Below, piece after piece: positions 52,923 to 61,054 of a DNA stretch of 64,000 bases. A model generated the notes under the pieces. The model did no database searches. It was given only the letters and a program-made list of their open reading frames with translations, and was not told the origin of the DNA. A program made the position numbers and the translations under genes. Position 1 is the stretch's first letter, and every line of letters begins with the position of its first letter. Origin of the DNA: Azotimanducus chitobiosivorans (lineage in GTDB: Bacteria > Pseudomonadota > Gammaproteobacteria > Pseudomonadales > Azotimanducaceae); NCBI GenBank assembly GCA_965200235.1, contig OZ241339.1, positions 806,001 through 870,000 of the forward strand. The letters are read 5' to 3'.

Positions 52923-53363
52923 GTGAACAACAATCATGAAAACAATCGTGACAGAGGATGGGAATCCTTCAATAGGCCGCGTCTTGCGCGCGATATGGAG
53001 CGAAAAAAGATCGCAGGCGTCTGCGCCGGACTCGCCGGCTACTGGGGTGTCGAAACCTGGGTGGTGCGTGTCGCCACTGTGGTGGCGGGACTATTCTTCG
53101 CGCAAGTCGTCCTGATCGCCTACATCATCGCGTGGATTGTCTTGCCACGCTCAGATGAAGCGCACAGGCAGGAGCGCGCCCGGCGACCGGACGTTTCGAG
53201 CCACGACCCGGTGGCGCCGGAGTTCGGCGGGCGCTATGCTGGTCGAATCAGTCTGCGAACACTCTCGAAGGCGTTCCAAGAGATTGATCGTCGGATTCAG
53301 AAGCTTGAACAAACAGTGACCGACTCGAATTTCCGTGCACGTCGGGAATTCAACAAGCTTTGA
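52923..53363 (+). CDS. pspC: phage shock protein PspC
   Basis: 146 aa. The PspC domain is KKIAGVCAGLAGYWGVE then TWVVRVATVVAGLF, with a membrane segment, then a C-terminal leucine-zipper-like tail (IDRRIQKLEQTVTD). GTG start 3 bp after pspB stop. Confidence 0.95.
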   Translation: MNNNHENNRDRGWESFNRPRLARDMERKKIAGVCAGLAGYWGVETWVVRVATVVAGLFFAQVVLIAYIIAWIVLPRSDEAHRQERARRPDVSSHDPVAPEFGGRYAGRISLRTLSKAFQEIDRRIQKLEQTVTDSNFRARREFNKL

Positions 53364-53429
53364 TGGTTGGTGCGCACCTTTGAAGATTGCTTCGGGCTCA
53401 TCCGTTCATGAAGAGAATAGAGATACATC

Positions 53430-53642
53430 ATGGATTTATGGACATTTCTTACCATCATTGTTCTTGCCAGCCTTGGGCTTTCGGCGTATCAAGCTTGGCT
53501 CAAGCAGCAGCGCCGCAAGCCGACTGACCAAGCCTGCGCGCGCGATGATGACATCGACGCGCTGATGCAGCGTGTCGCGACGCTCGAGTCGATTGTGACC
53601 GATGAAAAGTCGCGTCTGAAGGACGAGATCGAGCGTCTCTAG
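53430..53642 (+). CDS. small membrane protein downstream of pspC
   Basis: 70 aa. One N-terminal membrane helix MDLWTFLTIIVLASLGLSAY followed by a charged helix ending RVATLESIVTDEKSRLKDEI, similar in layout to the PspB/PspC tails. Probably an accessory Psp member; not a named family to me. ATG 53430 with only a weak GAGA-type upstream site. Confidence 0.7.
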   Translation: MDLWTFLTIIVLASLGLSAYQAWLKQQRRKPTDQACARDDDIDALMQRVATLESIVTDEKSRLKDEIERL

Positions 53643-53655
53643 ACGTGCTCTCTGG

Positions 53656-53684
53656 TTGAAACCAACTTGCCGAAGCACTACAAT
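53656..53684 (+). promoter_or_regulatory. acpP promoter (sigma-70 type)
   Basis: TTGAAA (53656-53661), 17 bp, TACAAT (53679-53684): close to consensus with ideal spacing, about 115 bp before acpP. This would make acpP transcription independent of fabD/fabG, which are not upstream here. Confidence 0.65.
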
Positions 53685-53798
53685 TCCGGCTTCGCGCAAG
53701 CGCCAAGCGTGCACGGCAAACAGGCGATGGATGCGATCACGCATCTGTATTGATGAGTCGTGCAGGCAAGGCAAGCGCATCCGCCCTGAGGAAACTTC

Positions 53799-54038
53799 AT
53801 GAGCAGTGTCGAAGAGCGAGTCAAGAAACTCATCGTTGAACAACTAGGTGTAAACGAATCAGAAGTGACGCCTGAGGCGTCATTTGTCGATGATTTGGGT
53901 GCAGATTCGCTCGATACCGTCGAGTTGGTGATGGCGCTCGAAGAGGAATTCGAAACCGAAATTCCCGACGAGGACGCCGAGAACATTACAACCGTGCAAG
54001 AGGCAATCGACTACGTGCTGAAGTCCGTCGACGACTGA
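53799..54038 (+). CDS. acpP: acyl carrier protein
   Basis: 79 aa, highly acidic. The phosphopantetheine serine is S37 in GADSLDTVELVMALEEEF. Carries acyl chains for fatty-acid and lipid A synthesis. Next to fabF, the conserved pairing, but fabG/fabD upstream are replaced by the psp genes. Confidence 0.98.
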   Translation: MSSVEERVKKLIVEQLGVNESEVTPEASFVDDLGADSLDTVELVMALEEEFETEIPDEDAENITTVQEAIDYVLKSVDD

Positions 54039-54087
54039 AGCTTCACAACAGGGCTGAAGCTGGCAAACCGACACCGGCCGGAAGAAC

Positions 54088-55323
54088 GTGCAGGGACGAC
54101 GCGTAGTCATCACCGGACTTGGCCTTTTGTGCCCGGTCGGCAACACCATTGGCGAGGGATGGGCGGCGATTGTTGCCGGCAAGAGCGGTGCCGCGCCCAT
54201 TACTGCGTTTGACGCAAGTGCGCACCGCGTCAACTTCGCGGCGATGGTCAAAGGATTCGATGTGGCCGAGCACATGGATGCCAAGGAAGCCAGGCGCCTC
54301 GATTCATTTGTCCAGTATGGTTGCGTGGCAGCTGACCAGGCCATTTCCGACGCGGGTATTTCAACTGATGGGATCGATCCTGCACGCATCGGCGTTGCAC
54401 TCGGTTCCGGTATCGGCGGCATCGGCACCATCACGCAAAATGCCATTCTCCTTGGGGGGAAAGGGCCTCGCAGAGTATCCCCGTTCTTCGTTCCGTCTAG
54501 CATCATTAACATGGTATCGGGCAACGTGTCCATTAGCCATGGCTTTGCAGGACCGAATATCGCGCTTGCGACAGCCTGCACAACCGGAGCGCACAGCATC
54601 GGCCTGGCTGCGCGCATGGTGCAGTACGGCGAAGCCGATGTCATGGTCGCTGGCGGTAGCGAGGCGTCGATCTCCGAATTGACCCTTGCTGGCTTCGCCT
54701 CGATGAAGGCACTCTCGATGCGAAACGACGATCCGGAGGGTGCATCGAGGCCTTGGGATGTTGATCGCGATGGATTTGTGCTCGGCGATGGCGCTGGTGT
54801 GATGGTGCTTGAAGAATTGGAGCACGCGAAGGCGCGCAATGCTCACATTTACGGCGAAATCAAAGGTTTTGGCATGAGCGCAGACGCCTTTCACGTCACG
54901 CAGCCGCAGGAAGGTGGCAAGGGCGCGGCGGCTGCCATGAAAAACGCGCTTGACGATGCAGGCATCGCGCCCGATGAGATTCAGTACATCAATGCACATG
55001 GCACATCGACGCCTTTGGGTGATGTCGCAGAAACCGATGCCATCAAGGCTGTCTTCGGGGAAGGCACGCGCATTCCCGTGAGTTCGACTAAATCCATGAT
55101 TGGTCACCTGCTCGGCGCATCAGGGGCCGTCGAAGCCATCATCACGCTGCTCGCTATTCGCGATCATGTCGCGCCGCCAACGATTAATCTGCACCAGCCT
55201 GACGACGGCTGCGACCTCGACTACGTGCCGCACGAGTCGCGCCAGATGCGCATCGACTGCGCGCTCACCAACTCCTTCGGCTTCGGCGGCACCAACGGCA
55301 CCCTTATCCTCGGACGTGTCTGA
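54088..55323 (+). CDS. fabF: beta-ketoacyl-ACP synthase II
   Basis: Elongates acyl-ACP with malonyl-ACP. 411 aa. Active-site C164 (ATACTTGAHS), H304 (INAHGTSTPLGD) and H340 (KSMIGHLLGA). GTG start. The stop overlaps the mltG start by 8 bp; pabC, often between them, is absent. Confidence 0.97.
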   Translation: MQGRRVVITGLGLLCPVGNTIGEGWAAIVAGKSGAAPITAFDASAHRVNFAAMVKGFDVAEHMDAKEARRLDSFVQYGCVAADQAISDAGISTDGIDPARIGVALGSGIGGIGTITQNAILLGGKGPRRVSPFFVPSSIINMVSGNVSISHGFAGPNIALATACTTGAHSIGLAARMVQYGEADVMVAGGSEASISELTLAGFASMKALSMRNDDPEGASRPWDVDRDGFVLGDGAGVMVLEELEHAKARNAHIYGEIKGFGMSADAFHVTQPQEGGKGAAAAMKNALDDAGIAPDEIQYINAHGTSTPLGDVAETDAIKAVFGEGTRIPVSSTKSMIGHLLGASGAVEAIITLLAIRDHVAPPTINLHQPDDGCDLDYVPHESRQMRIDCALTNSFGFGGTNGTLILGRV

Positions 55324-56347
55324 CACTCTGTCGGCGCGCTCATTCAAGGCCCTGCAATGGGGCGTATTCGCGGCGGTGTTGGTGGGCGGCTTGATACTTG
55401 CGCTGCTGGTCTATGTCATTTCCGAAGTTCGTTTCGAACCCATCAACATCAAAGGCGACAAGCACCTCTTGATTGTGCCTTCGGGTCAAGGCTTGAACGA
55501 GCTTGCAGCAGATCTCGAAGCGTCCGGATTGATTGATTCGGGGTGGAAATTCAATGCCTACGCGCGTACTTCTCTTGGCGAGCAGCACATTCTTGCCGGT
55601 GAGTATTTCGTGAAGCGCGGCGATACTGTCCGAGATCTGCTGCAGCGCTTGCGTGATGGCGATGTCGCGACCTATCGGCTGACGCTGATCGAAGGATGGC
55701 GCATGGAGGATGTGATGGCACATCTTTCGCGCAATTCAAGGCTTGCGCTTGACGAAGAGCTTCCATCCATTGAATCGCTCGGCACTTGGCTCGGCCTGCC
55801 TTGGGCGCACGGTGAAGGCTCGGTATTGCCAGATACCTATGTGTACACGAGTTATGAGCGGGGCGAAGACCTATTGCGCCGTGCAGCCGAGGCGCTTGAA
55901 TCTGAACTCGCTCGCGCTTGGGAAGGGCGGGACCTGGACCTTGCACTCGCCACACCCTACGAACTCCTGATTCTGGCATCAATCATCGAGAAAGAATCAG
56001 GGACCCCGAGCGACTCGTTTCGCATCAGCCGTGTGTTCGCCAATCGACTTGAGGCAGGCATGAGGCTGCAAGCCGACCCGACGGTGATTTATGGCCTCGG
56101 CGACGCATTTGCTGGGGATCTCTTGCGCATACACCTGCGCGAAGACACGCCCTACAATACCTACACACGCCACGGCCTGCCGCCGTCACCTATTGCCCTT
56201 GTCAGCCGTCATTCCCTCTATGCCGCAGCGAAGCCTAGGAAGGGGCCGTGGAAATACTTCGTGGCTCGCGGCGACGGCAGCAGCGAATTCAGCACAAGCC
56301 TCACCGAGCACAATCGCGCTGTGCGTGAGTTTGTGAAGCGACGCTAA
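55316..56347 (+). CDS. mltG: endolytic murein transglycosylase MltG
   Basis: Cuts nascent peptidoglycan to end strand polymerisation. 343 aa with one N-terminal membrane helix (VFAAVLVGGLILALLVYVIS). Catalytic E225 in ASIIEKESG; downstream LQADPTVIYGLG and YNTYTRHGLPPSPI are typical. The stop TAA (56345-56347) forms part of the 7-bp repeat flanking the HipBA element. Confidence 0.95.
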   Translation: MSDTLSARSFKALQWGVFAAVLVGGLILALLVYVISEVRFEPINIKGDKHLLIVPSGQGLNELAADLEASGLIDSGWKFNAYARTSLGEQHILAGEYFVKRGDTVRDLLQRLRDGDVATYRLTLIEGWRMEDVMAHLSRNSRLALDEELPSIESLGTWLGLPWAHGEGSVLPDTYVYTSYERGEDLLRRAAEALESELARAWEGRDLDLALATPYELLILASIIEKESGTPSDSFRISRVFANRLEAGMRLQADPTVIYGLGDAFAGDLLRIHLREDTPYNTYTRHGLPPSPIALVSRHSLYAAAKPRKGPWKYFVARGDGSSEFSTSLTEHNRAVREFVKRR

Positions 56348-56436
56348 ATGACGGGACTTATATACGAAAGTTGACAAGTCATAGTGACCGGCTTCGTTGC
56401 GCTACCGCTTGACGCTTCACAGGCCGACTAACGTCG

Positions 56437-56517
56437 CTACCTCCACGCAATCCCCGATGCCAATATGTTCAATGCAGCGTTGACGTCTGCGTTGTCTGTG
56501 TGCATACAACGGCTTCT
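56437..56517 (-). pseudogene. TnpB (IS200/IS605 OrfB) C-terminal scrap
   Basis: Minus strand reads RSRCMHTDNADVNAALNILA then SGIAWR and a stop. DNADVNAAxNIL is the hallmark of the zinc-ribbon/RuvC-III end of TnpB-type nucleases. Only about 26 codons survive; upstream is replaced by the hipB promoter. The segment 56352-56436, between this stop and the element end, would correspond to a TnpB right end. Confidence 0.65.
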
Positions 56518-56535
56518 ATCTCAGGCGTAATACCG

Positions 56536-56585
56536 TATAATGCGTTGTATATAAATCTTTAATGATAGTTATGCGTTATATACAA
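56536..56585 (+). promoter_or_regulatory. hipBA promoter and palindromic operator
   Basis: TATAAT at 56536-56541 is followed by TTGTATATAA (56545-56554) and its exact inverse TTATATACAA (56576-56585), straddling the hipB start. An arrangement for HipB autorepression. The half-site resembles the TTATATACGAA within the element's terminal repeat. Confidence 0.6.
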
Positions 56586-56870
56586 CCCCGTGTCCGACAT
56601 GCGTTGGTCGAACTTGGCGACGACATTTCAATCGCAAGACGAAGACGTCGGATTCGACAATCCGACCTCGCGGCGGCATTGCAAATCTCTCGGTCAACAC
56701 TGCAACGTGTTGAAGCTGGCGACCCTGGTGTCAGTCTTGCTGTGTTTGCAAGCGTGTGTGCCGCACTTGGCCATCTGAAACCACTCCAATCGTTCATGTA
56801 TGACCTTGAACGAGACACCGCGTTGCTTTCAGACCCGCCACCGCTTCGTATTCGACGTTCCCAACAATGA
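56562..56870 (+). CDS. hipB: HipB-type helix-turn-helix antitoxin
   Basis: 102 aa (ATG 56571 is a second possible start). The Cro/Xre-type HTH is ISIARRRRRIRQSDLAAALQ then ISRSTLQRVEAGDPG. It should repress the operon and bind HipA. The stop overlaps the hipA start by 4 bp. Neither start shows a clear ribosome-binding site. Confidence 0.9.
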   Translation: MIVMRYIQPRVRHALVELGDDISIARRRRRIRQSDLAAALQISRSTLQRVEAGDPGVSLAVFASVCAALGHLKPLQSFMYDLERDTALLSDPPPLRIRRSQQ

Positions 56871-58111
56871 ATAGGACACCGCAAACCGTCAACGTCAAGC
56901 TCAACGATACGCTTGTCGGCGAATTGATCTTTGAGACGAAGGGCGACAAACAAGGTTCCGCGTTTCGGTACGACAATGCGTGGCTTCGCGACGGGTTTGC
57001 ACTTGACCCACATCTCCCGCTTACTGCGGGTTGGCACCATCACTGGTCGCGACCTGGCGACACACGTTCGGCGCTCCCAAGTGCGATTGCTGACTGTGCG
57101 CCCGACGCATGGGGAAGGAAACTCATGACCGCACAACTCGGTCGCGCACCAACGGAACTCGAAGCCTTGTTGTCTGTGAACGATACGACACGCCTTGGTG
57201 CATTGCGGTTTGTTGACAAGGGGAACAGGGCGCTCGGTCACGAACCAACCGCGACACCAGCGGAAGGTGAACTTTCTGATATCCAACGGCTCTGTCAGCT
57301 TGTCGAGACTGGCGCGTTATCTGACGCAGCGAATGCGGCACGGGCATTGTGCGGACGAGGTGACAGCCTTGGCGGGGCACGACCAAAGTCAGATTGCGTT
57401 GACGCAACAAGTACACTCCATCTTGCGAAGTTCATGACATCGCGTGACACGTCGCCTGTGACACGTCTTGAAGTCGCAACCTTACAGCTGGCGAAGGATG
57501 TCGGGCTTCGCGCAGCAGATGCACGTCTTGTCGGACCACATGATCCGTTCCCAATTGCCCTCGTCAAACGCTTTGACCGTCAAGGTCAACTACGTATTCC
57601 GTATATTTCGGCGAAGAGCTTTATCGGGGAAGGGACGTTCTATAGTGAGATCGCCGAACAACTGATTGAAACATCGACGGGTTCGTTTCTGAGCGAAGCA
57701 AATGAACTCTACGAACGGGTGGCGTTCACAATTCTTGTGAAGAACACCGACGATCATTTGCATAATCACGGGCTGCTTCGGGTTGGCAATGAATGGGTGC
57801 TTTCACCTGTGTTCGATGTGAACCCACAGCCGACACGTCACCCGCAACTCAAAACAGGGATTCATCCGTCTGTCGGATTCGTCCCGTCTGTTGAAGCATT
57901 GGTTGAACTGGCTGATGCGTTCATCATCGACCGAACTTCGGCTGCGAAGCGTGTTGCGAAGATGGCGCGAACACTTCAGACACAGTGGCGTGTGCGATGT
58001 GCACAATACGGCATGACTCCGAAGGAGATCGCGTCGTTTGCTCCGGCATTTGAGCATCGAGAACTGAATACGGCGATTGGGTTCGAACGTGTCGCCTCAC
58101 AAAGGCGATAA
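56867..58111 (+). CDS. hipA: HipA-type serine/threonine kinase toxin
   Basis: 414 aa. Couple_hipA N-terminal subdomain (VGELIFETKGDKQGSAFRYD), P-loop-like GDSLGGARPK (165-174), ATP lysine region LHLAKF, LVKRFDR, catalytic-loop NTDDHLHNHG (catalytic D295 expected) and Mg-site FDVNP (D317). HipA homologues phosphorylate aminoacyl-tRNA synthetases, halting translation. All key residues look intact. Confidence 0.92.
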   Translation: MNRTPQTVNVKLNDTLVGELIFETKGDKQGSAFRYDNAWLRDGFALDPHLPLTAGWHHHWSRPGDTRSALPSAIADCAPDAWGRKLMTAQLGRAPTELEALLSVNDTTRLGALRFVDKGNRALGHEPTATPAEGELSDIQRLCQLVETGALSDAANAARALCGRGDSLGGARPKSDCVDATSTLHLAKFMTSRDTSPVTRLEVATLQLAKDVGLRAADARLVGPHDPFPIALVKRFDRQGQLRIPYISAKSFIGEGTFYSEIAEQLIETSTGSFLSEANELYERVAFTILVKNTDDHLHNHGLLRVGNEWVLSPVFDVNPQPTRHPQLKTGIHPSVGFVPSVEALVELADAFIIDRTSAAKRVAKMARTLQTQWRVRCAQYGMTPKEIASFAPAFEHRELNTAIGFERVASQRR

Positions 58112-58159
58112 TCGGAGGTATTCTATGGGACTTGTCAACTTTCGTATATAAGTCCCTAA

Positions 58160-58783
58160 ATGAAGGGCTGGTTCATTACTCTGGAAGGCGTTGAAGGTGT
58201 CGGTAAATCGACCTGCATCCCGCACATCGCGAGTTTCCTTGAAGAGCGCGGCAAGGACGTGGTGACCACGCGCGAGCCCGGTGGCACGCGCGTTGCCGAG
58301 GCAATCCGCGAAATGCTTCTCTGGTCTGATGCCGAAACGCTCGACCCTGTTGCCGAGCTGCTGCTGCACTTTGCGAGTCGCAGGGCGCACCTCGTCGAAG
58401 TGATTGAGCCTGCGATCAATCGCGGCAAGGTTGTGCTCTGCGATCGCTTTACTGATGCCACGCACGCCTACCAAGGCGGCGGCAGCGGCATCTCTGCCGC
58501 GTGGATTGACACCCTCTCACAGATCGTGCATCCAAAGCTTGAGCCTGATTTGACGCTGCTCTTTGACCTTGCGCCAGAGGAAGGACTCAAGAGAATCGCC
58601 TCACACAAGGCAGACCGGTATGAACGTGAGTCATTGGCGTTCTTGGAACGTGTTCGGAACAACTATCTTGAGCGTGCGCGGGCCTCGAATCGATTTGTCG
58701 TCATTGACGCTTCGCAGCCAGCTTTGGAAGTGCGGCGCCAGGCGCTGGCGGCAGTCGAAACGCACTTCGGAACTCGCGCGTGA
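58160..58783 (+). CDS. tmk: thymidylate kinase
   Basis: dTMP to dTDP. 207 aa. P-loop LEGVEGVGKST, then TREPGGTRVAE, the DR motif CDRFTDATHAYQGGG, and the LID HKADRYERES. ATG lies inside the 3' TAAATGA repeat, so the start survived insertion of the HipBA element. Overlaps holB by 4 bp. The element may have separated tmk-holB from the mltG-side promoter. Confidence 0.97.
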   Translation: MKGWFITLEGVEGVGKSTCIPHIASFLEERGKDVVTTREPGGTRVAEAIREMLLWSDAETLDPVAELLLHFASRRAHLVEVIEPAINRGKVVLCDRFTDATHAYQGGGSGISAAWIDTLSQIVHPKLEPDLTLLFDLAPEEGLKRIASHKADRYERESLAFLERVRNNYLERARASNRFVVIDASQPALEVRRQALAAVETHFGTRA

Positions 58784-59682
58784 AACAGCTTCCGCCGTGG
58801 CTTCAGGCGCCATGGGAGCGCATCGAAGCACTTGACCGTCAGGACAGGATGCCGCATGGAGTGTTGCTAACCGGGCCGGCTGGCGTTGGCCTTGAGCATC
58901 TCGCCGATGCGTGTGCCTTGCGTGCGCTTGGGGAGCAGAGCGGGATGTTCCCTGACTTGAAGAGCCATGCGCTTGCTCACGCGGATCTCAGGCTCGTAGA
59001 GACCGATGGCGGCAAAGCGAGCCTTTCTATCGAGACGATTCGCGAGCTCGATGCGTGGCTGCATCTGACGCCGCAATTGGTTGGGAGAAAAGTCGTGGTC
59101 ATGAACGATGCGCATCGTATGACGCGCGCAGCGAGCAATGCCTTCTTGAAAACGCTTGAAGAGCCGCCGCTCGGCAGCCTTCTGATTCTGCTCAGCCACG
59201 TGCCTGCGCGCCTGCTGCCGACGATACGCTCTCGCGTGCAGCGAATTGAAACCAAGACACCGTCTCGCCCCGATGCCATCGCCTGGCTCGCCGCGCGACA
59301 CGAAGACATAGAGGAAGCGGTCATTGCCAGCTATCTGTTTGAATCGGGCGGTGCGCCGCTCGCGGCAGATCAAGCGCTCTTCCGCGGCGCACCGCTCCTC
59401 GGCCCCATGCTGACCGAGGCTATGAAAGGGCGCGGGCAGGCGAAGCTTATCGATGTCCTCGGCGACCTTGATACTGATACATGGCTCGCGATATGGATGC
59501 GCTACTGCGCTTCGATGATGCAGCCAAGACCGACTCTCAGCGATGCTGCCCTCTGCCCTGAGCGCATCTGGAAGTTCTGGTGCCGATTAACAGACGTTCG
59601 ACGCATGACGCATGAAGGGATAGCCTTGAACGTGCGGCTCACTGCCGGCAATCTTGTGACCGAATGGTCGCGTATAACGTAG
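58780..59682 (+). CDS. holB: DNA polymerase III delta-prime subunit
   Basis: Clamp-loader stator. 300 aa. AAA+-like domain with a degenerate nucleotide loop GPAGVGLEHL (no GKT, as expected for delta-prime), VMNDAHRMTRAASNAFLKTL and RSRVQR. The four zinc cysteines usual after the first helix are not present. The stop TAG is formed by the edge of the R1 repeat that follows, so the last residues may be altered. Confidence 0.9.
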   Translation: MKQLPPWLQAPWERIEALDRQDRMPHGVLLTGPAGVGLEHLADACALRALGEQSGMFPDLKSHALAHADLRLVETDGGKASLSIETIRELDAWLHLTPQLVGRKVVVMNDAHRMTRAASNAFLKTLEEPPLGSLLILLSHVPARLLPTIRSRVQRIETKTPSRPDAIAWLAARHEDIEEAVIASYLFESGGAPLAADQALFRGAPLLGPMLTEAMKGRGQAKLIDVLGDLDTDTWLAIWMRYCASMMQPRPTLSDAALCPERIWKFWCRLTDVRRMTHEGIALNVRLTAGNLVTEWSRIT

Positions 59683-59787
59683 TGCTCCATCAAACTAATA
59701 ATGCCGGATCAGCGCACCCACAAGCGCCCAGATGCAAGGCGCGGCCCGCAGCCACTGACACTCATTTTTAGTTTGACGGAGCACTAG
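59680..59787. repeat. R1 MITE-like element (copy III)
   Basis: 108 bp. Left end TAGTGCTCCATCAAACTAAT continues 72 bp identical to the inverted right end of copy II; the right end (inverted) is TGCTCCGTCAAACTAAAAAT, as in copies I and II. Supplies the holB stop codon. Shorter than copy II, so probably internally deleted. Confidence 0.85.
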
Positions 59788-59796
59788 ACAAAATGT

Positions 59797-59978
59797 CTAG
59801 GAGCCTGCGCCGTAGAAATTCAGACAAGCGAAAATTCGATCCCGCCGCCCGTTTGGAGGGTCGATTGAGGATACTGTCGGACTATATTTGACGAAATCGA
59901 ATCGAACGAGGTCAAATGTTCAAACGGGCGAGTGGGAGCGGATTTGCGGCCGCGAATTTCTACGGCGCAGGCTCCTAG
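59797..59978. repeat. R2 MITE-like element with 25-bp perfect inverted ends
   Basis: 182 bp. CTAGGAGCCTGCGCCGTAGA at 59797 continues for 25 bases and is mirrored exactly at 59954-59978. An inner pair CGCCCGTTTG/CAAACGGGCG extends the symmetry. Both ends begin with CTAG. Its right CTAG gives the stop codon of the next gene (minus strand). No coding sequence. Confidence 0.85.
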
Positions 59979-60931
59979 GCGAGGACATCCATAAAAAGTT
60001 CGCGGCCGATATTGCTGCCCGACAGCACCAGTCCAACACGCTTGCCAGCCATTTCGCTTCGCTCCTGCATGAGTGCGGCGAGCGCAGCGGCCGCCGCCCC
60101 TTCGGCGATCTGACTGCAATCGCCTTGATAGCAGCGAATGGCGCTACGAATCTCAGTTTCGCTGACTTCGACAATGCGCGCTGCGTGCCGTGTGATGATT
60201 GCGAGCGCTTGTGGGTTCGCTTTTCTGATTGCGAGGCCATCGGCGATCGTGTCGGCCGAGTTGGTCGTCACCGGATGGCCTGCGGCCATGGACAAAGGGT
60301 AGGTATTGGCTTCCCTAGCGACGACGCCAACGACTTCGGTGGCGAGCCCGAGCGCTTCGCGCATAGCGATGACGCCGCAGATGCCGGAGCCCATGCCGAT
60401 CGGCACATACATGGTATCGAGCGCTTGCACAGCTTCAAAGAACTCAAGCGCATAGGTGGCAACGCCTGCGACAAGACACGGGTCAAACGAAGCGATAGGC
60501 CTCAATCCGGCAGAACACGCAAGCTCGCGCGCGTGCTCGGAGGCTGTGTCAAAGTCCTCGCCATGTTCGATCAGTTCGGCGCCAAGGCTCCGCATGGCAT
60601 GGTTCTTCGCGGCGCAGTTGCCTCTTGGCACGACGATGACTGCTTTGATGCCATGCTTGGCTGCCGCGAAGGCGATCGACTGCCCATGATTGCCGCGTGT
60701 GGCAGTGATGACGCCCGGCGGCGTATCATCGGAGTTGGCAAGCTCGTGCATGTAGAACAGCCCGCCGCGTATCTTGAAGGCACCAACGGGCAGCATGTTC
60801 TCATGCTTCACCCATACTTCGGCACCAATTCGATTCGATAGCAAGGGCCAGCAGATTTGTGGCGTAGGTGCGAGGTCCTGATAGACGACCTCGCCTGCTC
60901 GGCGTACATCTTCGAGATTGGGCAGTCGCAC
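59975..60931 (-). CDS. PLP-dependent threonine dehydratase / serine racemase-like enzyme
   Basis: About 318 aa, beta-family PLP enzyme. PLP lysine K53 in PVGAFKIRGG, TRGNHGQSIAFAA, and the phosphate loop PIGMGSGICGV. No C-terminal ACT domain, so a catabolic-type threonine deaminase, serine racemase or similar. Start set at GTG 60931, with GAGG 8 bases upstream; the longest frame (61048) would leave only 6 bp to the divergent gene. The stop lies inside R2. Confidence 0.85.
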   Translation of the reverse strand: MRLPNLEDVRRAGEVVYQDLAPTPQICWPLLSNRIGAEVWVKHENMLPVGAFKIRGGLFYMHELANSDDTPPGVITATRGNHGQSIAFAAAKHGIKAVIVVPRGNCAAKNHAMRSLGAELIEHGEDFDTASEHARELACSAGLRPIASFDPCLVAGVATYALEFFEAVQALDTMYVPIGMGSGICGVIAMREALGLATEVVGVVAREANTYPLSMAAGHPVTTNSADTIADGLAIRKANPQALAIITRHAARIVEVSETEIRSAIRCYQGDCSQIAEGAAAAALAALMQERSEMAGKRVGLVLSGSNIGRELFMDVLA

Positions 60932-61054
60932 GCTGTGCACCTCGGCGGCAAAAGAGCGTATTGTGCGCCGCTCGACTTGAAATTGCACGGATATCGTCGT
61001 GGCGCAGCGTGCAGCTGAGCTTGCGATGTTCAGATTCAAAGGAGCCATATAGCC

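Larger units (their letters stand above)
56352..58156. mobile_element. HipBA-carrying inverted-repeat element with 7-bp target duplication
   Basis: A perfect 28-bp inverted repeat, starting GGGACTTATATACGAAAGTT at 56353 and mirrored at 58129-58156, encloses hipBA. The direct repeat TAAATGA flanks it (56345-56351 and 58157-58163). The 5' copy holds the mltG stop TAA and the 3' copy the tmk start ATG, so excision of one repeat and the element rejoins mltG and tmk. No transposase is present; a short TnpB C-terminal scrap lies inside the left end. Base composition is lower in GC than around it. Confidence 0.85.

Noticed and set aside
53880..54839. 319-aa open frame antisense to acpP/fabF
   Set aside because: Shadow of two certain genes, low-complexity Ser/Pro composition.
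56348..56561. Simple IS200/IS605 insertion as the explanation of the HipBA element
   Set aside because: Long inverted repeats at both borders and a 7-bp direct repeat do not fit IS605 chemistry, so only a TnpB remnant is claimed.
59888..60841. 317-aa open frame antisense to the PLP enzyme
   Set aside because: Begins in the R2 repeat and mirrors a conserved enzyme; no domain.
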